A DNA stretch of 64,000 nt from Brachycybe producta (lineage: Eukaryota; Arthropoda; Diplopoda; Playtdesmida; Andrognathidae): positions 2,068,550-2,132,549 of the forward strand of contig JAUPFP010000002.1 of assembly GCA_036925085.1 (NCBI GenBank), given 5' to 3'. Within the stretch, counting starts at the first letter, position 1. Each line of letters opens with the position of its first letter. Position numbers and translations under genes: made by a program. This document shows, piece after piece, positions 1 through 9,033 of the stretch. The notes beneath the pieces were generated by a model. The model did not search any database. It had not been told where the DNA came from and saw only the letters and a list, made by a program, of their open reading frames with translations.

Positions 1-262
1 GTAGTAGCGTGGCGGTTTACGATTATACCCAATATCCGCCACATATGATTTGTATCTCTTAGCGGCCTTTATATAAAACAGGCTCGAGCCCCTTCACCGC
101 GACAAGGTGGAGATACATAGAAGAGGAACAGGGGCAGGACATCACAGGGAAAAAACATGCAAGCAGGCACACATGCAATCACACCCCACAAATAAACCCC
201 CCAGTCATGCATTCAAAAACACTCATGCACGAAGGTTTGCACATGCAGGTTTCTTACCCACT
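1..262. other. Window start, no gene recognised
   Basis: I see no coding exon here. A TATA-like stretch (tatataaaa) lies near position 70. This is the flank beyond the C-terminal end of the minus-strand tyrosine-recombinase relic and may include that element's terminal sequence, but no terminal repeat could be paired. Confidence 0.4.
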
Positions 263-2192
263 TTACGAAGAGTCCGCCGAATCGGACGGTCTGAACCATA
301 TCCTGCGAAAGCGACTATGACGATTGTCAAAAGTTCGTTTCCGAGAGCTCCTCGTATTGTGGGTAGAAGGACTGCTATCGTCGTCGCTGTCCGGGTAGAC
401 AACATAAGGCCTGAACGATCCCTCCCCGCTAGGATGTGTAATTCCGGACGACGTGCTTGGTTGTGGATCTTCGAATCTTTCGATTTGCGCGCTCTTCTCA
501 CGGGATGTGGAGATGATTTCGCGAATGAGAGCAGAGTCCTGTGCGGTCTGTTCCACGTTGGGTTGGCGGTACGAACGTTCTGCAGTGAGCTCTCGATGTT
601 TTAGAGCTCTGCAGATCTTCTCCCGTTCTTGTTTAGACTTCCCGGCAATGGAAGTCTGGAGAGACCGCCACGTACGGGTGAAAGTGAACGGTACACCGTA
701 CTTTACTGACTTCCGCAAAAATTCTCGAGGACTGTTTCACGCTGTTCCCACGGTATTGAGAAAGAAATTTTCCGTCTTCAGGACATCAACCATTGGTCTG
801 AGGAGGTTGTAGTAGACCTCAAACATTGACGTCTCGTCTGATGTTAGGGAGATGCCCTGAGGACCCGTGGCAGACGTCTTATGGTCGCGAACGAAGAACA
901 CATAGTCTCCTGATGCTGCTTCCCTGCGATCTAAGTATTCGCATAGGCGAAGATTAATTATGGCCGATTGCCGAATTCCGTACGATGCAATGATGATCAT
1001 TAAATAGCGCGTGACCACGCAGTAATCGATGGCATTAAACCCGTTATCAAGAAGGCGCGTAAGTGAGTCGTTTACGTCCTCCAAGAGTGCAGGGTCGCTT
1101 ACTAACGACGTAGACGCGGCCACGGTTTGTGCGGTGAAAGTATCTTTCATTGCATCTTCGCTCTTTTTCACACGGCTTTCGGCTTTCTGTTCTTTCTTGG
1201 CCCGTACCATGAATCGCTTGATTACTTCTACGACGTGTTAAGTCGTCGTACAAGATGCAATTCTTGACCCTCAAATTGGTCGAAGTCATCAGGTAACGAA
1301 GGTAAATTAGTAAGTTGCGGTAAAGGCTTACGATGGTGCTCGCTTTCATGCCAACACGTGTGAGACGTAGTGCGTAACTTTGTACATGGTTGGTGTGTAT
1401 CATGAGGCTCGGCAATGGTGCCTCGTGCTTGCCGCCTGTTGAGATGTTAACATGATACAACACCCTCGAAACCAGTCTTGCGTACGTGAGCCGATGCGCA
1501 CGGGCACAATAGATCTGTCTCCATGTGATTAATAAAATCCGTAAAGAACGACAGATTGTAGCGCGTGGTTAAATTTTCTGCTTGCATCTTGGCAAGAACG
1601 GATCCCGCACGATAGTTCTTGCGAGGAAACACTACCGGCAAAGCACCATCGTCATCATCTTCCATACCGAATTTGCCTTCGTCTATGAGGTCTTCCTCAA
1701 CGACATCTTGGTTGTCCCCAAACGTGCCCTGCTCCCACACAGAAGGAAGGTTTTCGAATCGTGAACCGTGATATATGCATCTCATAACACCTTGGCGCAC
1801 AATCGAGTTATTTATGATGACCCGAACCACTGTTTCACGAGTCTCCAATCGAGTGGTGGCGGACCGTCTTTAAATTTTTCTTGCATCTTCTTGTTAATGT
1901 CTTGACGCTCTTCTTCGGTCTTATCTTTGTGGTGGTCACGTAAGTGCCTTATGAGACGGCCATGGGTAGGGACATGGCAGAGCGGACAGTTGAAATTTCT
2001 TCGATTTGTGGTTTTTTTCTTCGCTTGTGGGTCACAGGGCACGTTAAGCAACTCCTGTCCTTCGTCAAGATTTTTATGCACGTCACCACAAATATTTGAT
2101 GTATCACCGTTTGCGTTTACATTTTCGTCTGTGTTTGTGTCTGTGTCATCGTTATTTATAGTCGCCTTCCTCGACTTGTTGCGTCTACCCAT
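263..2192 (-). pseudogene. Broken tyrosine-recombinase (Crypton-like) transposon protein
   Basis: Read on the minus strand, four successive frames look like pieces of one mobile-element protein. The first piece (2192-1812) has a zinc-finger-like CPLC...HLRDHH motif and a basic N-terminus. Pieces at 1848-1447 and 1463-1047 follow without a recognised domain. The piece from 1210 down to 263 resembles the catalytic domain of Crypton or other tyrosine recombinases: an arginine box (GIRQSAIINLRL), a lysine in DHKTSATG, a TRTWRSLQTS stretch where the HxxR box would be, then ALKHRELTAERSYR with a candidate catalytic tyrosine. One in-frame TGA at 739-737 splits this domain, and frameshifts occur near 1235, 1455 and 1830, so it is not functional as read. 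The acidic serine-rich tail is not assigned. No reverse transcriptase is next to it, which argues against DIRS. The family is inferred from motif order only. Confidence 0.55.
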
Positions 2193-2214
2193 TTTGTTAT
2201 ACGCTTCGTATTAG

Positions 2215-2984
2215 CAAGTTACTGAAATGACAAAAGCAACACACATTTTAGAAGCGATTCGGTACGTTCGGCATTGACTGCTGAATGCCCAAATGAATCT
2301 AATATTATTCACAGACAGACGGCACAAAAAGCAAACGACCTTATATAGGAAAGGAAGGAATAACGCCGTGGAAGAAAAAGATTGTATCCACTAGTCTAGG
2401 GAAATGTCTCTCTGTACGATGAAACAATAACATCTCAATGACAAACGAGAGATTTCCCAACAAGCCCACTCGCCGCGTCAAGGCTGGATACAAGAGTCGG
2501 TGGAAGGAAATAGAAGGTAGGATGAGGGTCAGTGAGCATAAAGAAGGCCCATAGATCCTCAGATAACGGTACTGATCTTTCCTTTTTCGCTTACACAGAA
2601 ACATCGATTGGCTCCAACAATCGGTCCCATCGTAAGCTGCTCCGTTTTCATAAGTCACACTTTGGAACAGCATGCATCGAAAGATGACATAAAAGCCCGA
2701 AAACTTATATGTTCACTATCGAAGAATCATACATGGAAACGGCGATTGGCCCCAACAATCGGTCTCCATGTAACGAGTATATTTCAGTTATCCCTGTTTA
2801 AATTGCCCGCTTCTTTTCGGCCAAAACTGGGTCTAGGTTCTGTGTTAAACGTAAACCCCACACGGGACTAAGTCCATAGGCTTTAAGCCTAACTTTTTTT
2901 GACATCGAATTCTGTTCTGACTTGTGAAGGGGATAGCAGTTTAGTCATAGTTGACCAAACGCAACCCACATTTGACCACGGCTG
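2215..2984. other. Intergenic, no gene seen
   Basis: No exon recognised. A short motif, gattggcyccaacaatcggt, occurs twice about 130 bases apart (near 2610 and 2745), which suggests decayed repeat DNA. Confidence 0.4.
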
Positions 2985-3330
2985 GTCAAAAGTGGTCCCG
3001 CTTTTCATACATTTATGACCAAAAATGCGACGTAAACATGCGGCAGGAGTAACTTCAGCGGCAATTAAGCCTAACTATGCCACTGTTTGCCCTAAAGGGT
3101 CATTTTCTCTAAAACCACTTGCCCTAAACGGACATTTGCCCTAATCAGTAGTGTAAATTTACGTTGTTTGGCGTTTTTTTGCACACCTGTGACACACAGA
3201 AGACACTAAACCATATGTAAAGACTGAACAAAAAAAAGCCGTTTAGGGCAAACATCCTTTTAGGGCAAATGTCCTGCTAGAGCAAGTGTCTTTAGGGCAA
3301 ATGTCTATATTCCACTATACAGCACGTTAC
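2985..3330. repeat. Inverted array of a TTTGCCCTAAA-type motif
   Basis: Short units of the form ttgccctaaa and ggacatttgcccta run forward up to about 3150, and the complementary tttagggcaaatgtc runs from about 3240 to 3310. Together they form a foldback around a core of roughly 90 bases. The core (tagtgtaaatttacg ... gacactaaaccatatg) recurs at 33485-33590 inside a larger copy, so this is a dispersed palindromic repeat family. Confidence 0.7.
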
Positions 3331-3894
3331 ATGTAAACCTGAAGAGAGAAAAGAAAATGAATTAAAACCTGTTTAGCCCACCCCAGTTTAAACCATGTTT
3401 AAGCAGTGGTTTAAACCACTAGTGGGGGAAACCTTGTCAACCATGTACACAACTAAGGAAATTATATGAAGGAAAAAAATACAATACATGTAGTTTAATA
3501 AAAAATCTTATATGTATTCCTGATATACAGTATACTGTATATATCTAACAACCCTTACATGTCTTTTTCCATTCATAAGTTGTTTGGGTGACAAGATTTT
3601 TCGGATCCAATGTCGCAGGCATGCTATTTCCCCACGGCTGTGCATAGCGTAACTGTTACAGTACTTTGCCAATGTTATATTCTTCTTCTATAATTCTAAT
3701 AATCGTAGCAGTTTTAAATACCTAAATATGAATTCTTCTAGTATTGTGATGATTGTGAAACCTTATCCACTTTGAGAATTTACGAAATGTGTCTTCGCCA
3801 TTCAAAACAACATAAAAGTAGTGACTATGCCCAAACATTTCCTGTCATAACCTCTATAAATCACTGATTACCACCATAATTTTCTGAGATGATT
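3331..3894. other. Intergenic AT-rich spacer
   Basis: No gene or recognisable element seen. It includes a short palindromic TA-rich tract (gatatacagtatactgtata) near 3520. Confidence 0.4.
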
Positions 3895-3902
3895 GTTATT
3901 AC

Positions 3903-4306
3903 TAGCGACGGGACATTCGAATCCTCGATTCCCGTGAGTCTTGAAAAAATATTCGAGATTCGAAAACTCGAATCTTTGCGCTTTTTTCATCTTTCGAATC
4001 CTGACCTAAAAAAACTGTTAAAAACTTTGATAAAATTAGTTTTAACTCCATTGACGTTCAATAGAAGCGTTCACTAACAAACTGCAATTGTTATCACCTT
4101 GTGGCGACCCTCAGTTCATATTAATAATAATTTAATATTGAATTTTATTTAATTTATTTGTATCTTCTAAATGAATAATATAGGATTCTTATATGAGGGA
4201 TTCGAGATTCGGGAGATTCGAGGGATTCGAGATTCGGGAGATTCGAGGGATTCGAGAACCTTTTAGGATTCGGATTCGAGAAAATTTAGGATTCGTCCCG
4301 TCTCTA
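3903..4306. mobile_element. hAT-type MITE, family with GGGAC termini
   Basis: A 404-bp element starts TAGCGACGGGAC and ends GTCCCGTCTCTA, imperfect terminal inverted repeats. It is flanked by an exact 8-bp duplication, gttattac (3895-3902 and 4307-4314). Eight-base target-site duplications are typical of hAT transposons. The interior is made of gattcgag/ggattcg-type repeats and encodes no transposase. A diverged relative lies at 37910-38388. Confidence 0.85.
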
Positions 4307-4380
4307 GTTATTACTATTGGAACTTTATTACAGCTATACAAATTGGTTCATATTAATGTCTTTTAAGATGAACCCATTGA

Positions 4381-4392
4381 TCGTTGTTTCAG
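4381..4392 (+). other. Likely 3' splice site of a 5'UTR intron of PPCDC
   Basis: The stretch tcgttgtttcag is a good acceptor 25 bases before the PPCDC start codon. An in-frame TAA (4397-4399) follows it, so the coding region cannot extend upstream. This suggests an untranslated first exon whose position is not visible. Confidence 0.5.
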
Positions 4393-4417
4393 AAATTAAG
4401 TGATACTTTCGGATGTT

Positions 4418-5035
4418 ATGATGGAAGGAAGAGTGGCTACATTTGTGGGTCCCACAATACGCAACACAGTCAACATCCTGATCGGTTGCACTGGAAGTGT
4501 TGCTTCAGTGAAGGTGCCCCTTCTCGTGAGTAAACTAATTTCAAGCCATTCTACGTCTCTCCAAGTTAACGTTCGTGTCGTGGCAACCGAGAAAGCAACT
4601 CATTTCTTTGATGGAGCACAGCTTGCGGAAAATGTGAAACTTATAACTGACGAGTTGGAGTGGAATACGTGGAAGGCCTTAGGGGATCCTATATTGCACA
4701 TTGATCTGCGGCGATGGGCCGACATTTTCGTCATTGCACCATTAGATGCTAACACATTGGGTAAAATAGCTAGTGGCATTTGCGACAACGTATTAACTTG
4801 CATTGTACGTGCATGGGATCAAAGTAAACCATTATTGTTCTGTCCAGCCATGAATGTTCATATGTGGGATCATCCTGTAACTAGTAGAAATATCCTATTG
4901 CTTAAGGATTTTGGTTATTATGAAATACCATGCATTGCAAAGAATCTAGCTTGTGGCGATATGGGTATGGGGGCTATGGCTGAAGTTGATGAAATCGTGA
5001 AGAACATTTGGCTTAAAATGAATGTTATGTTATAA
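4418..5035 (+). CDS. PPCDC: Phosphopantothenoylcysteine decarboxylase, single coding exon
   Basis: Decarboxylates 4'-phosphopantothenoylcysteine to 4'-phosphopantetheine in coenzyme A synthesis, using FMN; cytosolic, usually a homotrimer. The 205-codon frame is close to the human protein (about 204). Visible family features: the flavin-binding GCTGSVAS loop (residues 23-30), LHIDLRRWAD with candidate active-site His94, APLDANTLGKIASGICDN (107-124), the PAMNVHMW box (143-150) with Asn146, and LACGDMGMGAMAE (177-189) with Cys179 in the substrate clamp. The start is the first of two adjacent ATGs; an in-frame GTG at 4400 was not used because a TAA lies just before it. The frame has no intron although vertebrate genes of this family are split, so intron loss or an old retrocopy is possible. 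The intact frame and upstream acceptor favour a working gene. Confidence 0.93.
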   Translation: MMEGRVATFVGPTIRNTVNILIGCTGSVASVKVPLLVSKLISSHSTSLQVNVRVVATEKATHFFDGAQLAENVKLITDELEWNTWKALGDPILHIDLRRWADIFVIAPLDANTLGKIASGICDNVLTCIVRAWDQSKPLLFCPAMNVHMWDHPVTSRNILLLKDFGYYEIPCIAKNLACGDMGMGAMAEVDEIVKNIWLKMNVML

Positions 5036-5377
5036 GTTGAGTGTGGAACTATTTTCGATATACAAATTGTTTTGGAAATCTGTATCTGTATCCATATTTG
5101 AAGCGTGCATTTCCAAAACGTTTTATATGCCAAAATTTAAATTTGAAAATTATGGCGTATACAACGTTTTGGAAGATTGTAATACAATTTACACAAAGCT
5201 AAGAAATGAAGGGAATGTATTAAAAATTATTAATCAAACTTATTAGAATGTTTTTTTTTTTAAATTTTAAACTTCACTTCAGTTCCAAAACATTGTATAT
5301 GCCAACATGCAACTGTGGCGTTTACAAACCATTTTCGATTAAAAAAACATATTTTACCCTTATATGGCATTTACAAC
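5036..5377 (+). other. PPCDC 3' flank, possible 3'UTR
   Basis: No second gene. A motif near ccaaaacgttttatatgcc appears at about 5115 and again, altered, at about 5285, so part of this is repeat DNA. No AATAAA is visible; attaaa near 5219 is a weak candidate poly(A) signal. Confidence 0.35.
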
Positions 5378-5912
5378 TAAGGCTGTACCGAACCGATTTT
5401 GCCGAACCGATTGTTTTCTAATTTATTGCTAATCGGCTAAAATGGGATCGGCGAACAAATGGTTAACCGATTTCGGATCATTAACGCACTCAACAATTAG
5501 GTCTGCTCTCCGATAAAACAGCAGCGGTGGAGGGTCAATCAATTTATTACCAACTTCATCACTAAAAGAGACATTGCATAAATTCAAGTAAGCCTAGGCT
5601 ACAGTCAGCAGTAGGTAGTTGCTTAAAATGTCTGTGTAAAAAAATTAAAAATATAAATTTTGTGCTTTCCCGTTTTGCTCAAATCTGACTTGGTCTGAGC
5701 AGCTTGGGTGTTAGGCAATTGCCCTCTCCCAGCTCGTATGCCTGTGTGTACAGCCTACACTTTCTGTACCAGAAATGGGCTGTGAAACAAACTCCAGCAG
5801 TAAGAAAATCGGTAGTGAAAATCGGCATGATCGGCTCTGTTAAATCGATCGACATGCCAATTTTTTTGTGTGATCGGCTCGGTAAAAAAAAAGTGTGAGC
5901 GGTACAGCCTTA
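5378..5912. mobile_element. hAT-type MITE, TAAGGCTGTACC family
   Basis: A 535-bp element bounded by TAAGGCTGTACCG and CGGTACAGCCTTA, with an exact 8-bp target duplication tttacaac (5370-5377 and 5913-5920). It contains repeated accgatt/gatcggc motifs and no transposase. A second copy is at 41135-41541 and a fragment at 35808-36105. Confidence 0.88.
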
Positions 5913-6068
5913 TTTACAACATTATGGAAATGCACGCCTCATTTAGTTTGCTGTTGTACAAGGTGCGGCAAGATAACTTCCTTATTTCATAATGCAATAA
6001 AACAAAAAGTAGTAAAGATATATTTTCAATTTTTTTTTATTAAAAAGTTAAACATTTAAAGTTGTGGT

Positions 6069-6334
6069 TTACATCGTTTTAAAAATTATATCGGGTAAGT
6101 GACGCCCCCCATTGTCGATACACTGGTTTAACCGAATTCTGCTGTTTCTTATCACATTGATGGGTATGTTGGTCGTTTCTTCCTGAATGTTTCTTTTCAG
6201 GTCGTTCAGAGTCTGTGGGTGGTTGGTATAGACACGGGATGAAGTATGGGTACCCCCACAAAAAGAAGTCACAAGGGGTCAAATCGGGTGAATGCGCATC
6301 AATGCCTTTGAAGTATGGGCTGTTGCTCCTGTTG
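6069..6334 (-). pseudogene. Mariner transposase C-terminus, left arm
   Basis: The minus strand encodes the same transposase tail as the right arm, including RFNQ-like CIDNGGRHLPDIIF near the end. It is frameshifted and lacks the 70 bases that hold the PDLTPCDFF-side sequence in one frame, so it is a relic. Confidence 0.75.
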
Positions 6335-6668
6335 CAACAGGACGGAGCAACGGCCCATACTTCAAAGGCATTGATGGCTGTGTTGCGAGAGCACTTCCCA
6401 GGGCTCCTCATCTCACTGAGGGGTGATTTGGAGTGGCCAGCACGTTCACCCGATTTGACCCCTTGTGACTTCTTTTTGTGGGGGTACCCATACTTCATCC
6501 GGTGTCTATACCAACCGCCCACAGACTCTGGACGACCTGAAAAGAAACATTCAGGAAGAACCGGCCAACATACCCATCAATGTGATAAGAAATAGCAGAA
6601 TTCGGTTCAACCAGTGTATCGACAATGGGGGGCGTCACTTACCTGATATGATTTTTAAAATGACGTAA
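6335..6668 (+). pseudogene. Mariner transposase C-terminus, right arm
   Basis: A transposase tail of the DDE mariner superfamily. QQDGATAHTS carries the second catalytic Asp region, ARSPDLTPCDFFLWGY the third, and QCIDNGGRHL lies near the stop. A frameshift near 6500 splits it, and the N-terminal DNA-binding half is absent because the copy begins at the palindrome centre. Not functional. Confidence 0.82.
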
Positions 6669-6780
6669 ACCACAACTTTAAATGTTTAACTTTTTAATAA
6701 AAAAAAATTGAAAATATACCTTTACTACTTTTTGTTTTATTGCATTATGAAATAAGGAAGTTATCTTGCCGCACCTTGTA

Positions 6781-7017
6781 TAATCTATAAGATTGTGAAA
6801 TTTCGAAAATAAACTAAAAGTTATTAAACTTCGTTTGGGTCTACTTTTTATTTTTTACAGTTTAATCTCAGTAAAAAACAGAAACCATGCGTCCCTTTTC
6901 AACTTCACTTTGTAAAATCATGTGCCGGTACTATAGTTTTAAACAAAAACAACGGCTGCAGAAATGTCACTGTATGTGTTACGCTGTACAAACAAGAACA
7001 AAAACGTGTAATAACAT
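6781..7017. other. Spacer, no gene seen
   Basis: Short AT-rich DNA between the mariner palindrome and the Helitron-like fragment; nothing recognised. Confidence 0.4.
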
Positions 7018-7330
7018 CGGAATTTATATAAATTTAAATGGACCACTTTTTTTCTCTAGGTCAATATTATGTTGCGCACCCCATCCAAGAACCCCATGAT
7101 ATTAAATTGGAGGGGGGGAAAGGTTGGAAAGGGGAGAGGGAGAAAGACAGAAACGTGGAGGGGAAAAAGGGGGAGGGGAAAACTGAAATTGAAATGAAAG
7201 GAGTAAAAAAGCGGACAAACGACGCGCACGCGCACACGAGAGAAAATGAAAAGCTCATTTTCTCTTTCAAATATAAAAAAGGGGAGGGGATAATAGTAGC
7301 AAGATTAAACTGGAATTTATCACAGGCAAT
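7018..7330 (+). mobile_element. Helitron-like fragment (internal part)
   Basis: Shares cggaatttatataaatttaa, the gtcaatattatgttgcg segment and the long purine tract aggggaaaa...gaaatgaaaggagt with the better-defined copies at 25203, 39223 and 57403. The 5' TC end and the 3' hairpin are not preserved here, so only the interior is supported. Confidence 0.6.
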
Positions 7331-7369
7331 TGTGCCCAGCAGTAGAATTTATTTTGCATAGAAACTCAA

Positions 7370-7650
7370 ACGTTACAAGAATGAATAGTTGATATTAAAG
7401 GTGCGTCCACGAGCCCATTATGTGATACGGATATGATAATCTACGTAGTACAAAGACAGGGCAAAAGAGTGAACGAAGAACAAAGAGGAACACGGTCTTT
7501 TTATACCTTGAACCTGTGTACACCTACGAGGTGTAACCAGGTCCAAGTGACCATGGTCCTAAGAGTATCAATCCACCACTTGAATGTTAATTAGGTAGAA
7601 GAGGGAGGGACAAGCATGAGTTGTTTACCCCAGGCCATTTATTAATTATA
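7370..7650. repeat. Dispersed repeat, probable LTR fragment
   Basis: The segment containing ttttatacctt, cctgtgtacacctacgaggt and aaccaggtccaagtgaccat is repeated closely at 45455-45665. A TATA-like ttttatacc next to a tract that opens with cttttattcat-like sequence in the other copy suggests a solo or partial LTR, but its ends were not paired. Confidence 0.5.
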
Positions 7651-8620
7651 AAAATATAAAATACAGGCAATTATATGAACCATTTCCATTATTTAACAAT
7701 ACTAATTATTATAAAATACTTAGAGCCTACACCTACCTAATACTATAAAACTAAAAGATATACATATATATATGTTCAAACATTAGTAATGTAATAAACA
7801 AAAGAAATGAAAAGAAATCCAAATATTCTTACATTTTCCGGATGTCCATTTCTATGAAGTTACCTAAAAATTGAAATTGGTTGTAACTTTAAGAGTGCAA
7901 CACTGTGAAACAAAGTTTCCTGTTGCTTACTTTAAGCAGACAGTTTTTCGATTCCTCTTAAGAGGCTATTGAAATACTAGAGTCCACAATTGAATCTCAA
8001 TGTTAAACAGCCAGTGTTATGTGTGTTGCAAGTTTGCTTGATAGACAGTTTCTCAGATTAAACCTAGTTGGCTTATAGCCACTGGTTCTATCTTGTTCCG
8101 TCACTCTTGCAATATGCAGCTCCGGCCAGAACACTTGGTTGTTAACTCTGCTTCTATAGTTTTCTCCAGAGTTTAACAGTTAGGTAACTTAACAGAGCTT
8201 TCCATGAAAGGTGCCAAGGTCCTAATGTATACATTAGCCAAATACTGGCCTTTTATATATGGTTTGCCTCTCATAGGAAATCACTGGAAGCTTGTGATTG
8301 GAAGGTTAGTAATTTTGTAATGCTGGTTCCAATATTATTTATTTAAATAATACTGTATTTGAATTGATCTATGTTTCATTAGTTATATAATTTGGGCCTA
8401 TCTAGCGGGTTTATAAGAGGGGGACTTGTTATTTTGTTAAGTCTTTTTACTTCCTGGTTTCTGTGGGGTTGCTTGTGCCCTGTAGAGTTTCTAAGGAGGG
8501 GGGAGACCTTGGTTACAAAAAATGTAGTTCCAAAACTTTTATAAAGACTTTTAGGACTTTTTTGGAGGACACTAAGAAAAAAAGAGGAGACATACAAATA
8601 ATAAAAGTACATTGTAATAT
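7651..8620. other. Intergenic or RFT1 5' region, no gene seen
   Basis: AT-rich DNA with no recognised exon. The untranslated first exon of RFT1 and its promoter probably lie here or further left, but no signal identifies them. Confidence 0.35.
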
Positions 8621-8812
8621 TTTAAAAGAAAACCTTTTAAAGTAAACATTTTTAAAGAAAACTTGAAGTAAACAGTTTTAAAGAAAATTTAAAGTAAACA
8701 GTTTTAAAGAAAACATTTTAAACTAAACATTTTTAAAGAAAACATTTTAAACTAAACATTTTTAAAGAAAACCTTTTAAACTAAACATTTTTAAAGAAAA
8801 CATTAAAAAAAT
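8621..8812. repeat. Minisatellite of AAACATTTTAAACT units
   Basis: About six degenerate units of roughly 30 bases, built from tttttaaagaaaac and attttaaactaaac, in tandem. Confidence 0.8.
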
Positions 8813-8970
8813 TCATGTGGCATGCATAAAACATGCAACAATATTTATGTAATTTACAATTTTCGGTGTTTCTTTTTTAAATTGATTTGCAAATAAATTT
8901 TTGTGTGCATATAATTCCCAAGTATTCATGTAAACATGTTTATGTTCATTTTCAGGCAAATACAGTATCT

Positions 8971-9033
8971 ATGGCAGAAAATAAGCAGCTTTCCGGTGCC
9001 ATTCAATCTGCTTCTTATAATGTGATTTTACAG
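8971..9033 (+). CDS. RFT1: RFT1 coding exon 1
   Basis: Residues 1-21, MAENKQLSG... ending in VILQ, aligned with the human N-terminus ending LLLQ. The ATG is the first in an exon whose acceptor (ttcattttcag, ending 8955) leaves 15 untranslated bases, implying an upstream 5'UTR exon. Donor CAG|gtaaat, phase 0. Confidence 0.88.

Larger units (their letters stand above)
5959..6778. mobile_element. Head-to-head mariner palindrome flanked by TA
   Basis: Two C-terminal ends of one mariner-family element are joined head to head. The outer ends, CAAGGTGCGGCAAGATAACT and its complement, are flanked by TA on both sides (5957-5958, 6779-6780), the Tc1/mariner target duplication. The arms meet at tgttgcaaca near 6334. 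The right arm keeps about 70 bases (roughly 6373-6440) missing on the left, so the palindrome is imperfect. The TA flanks suggest the fused structure moved as one unit. Confidence 0.85.

Noticed and set aside
4400-4417. GTG upstream of PPCDC as a start codon
   Set aside because: A TAA lies immediately before it in frame and GTG starts are not expected in animal genes; the ATG at 4418 gives the usual family length.
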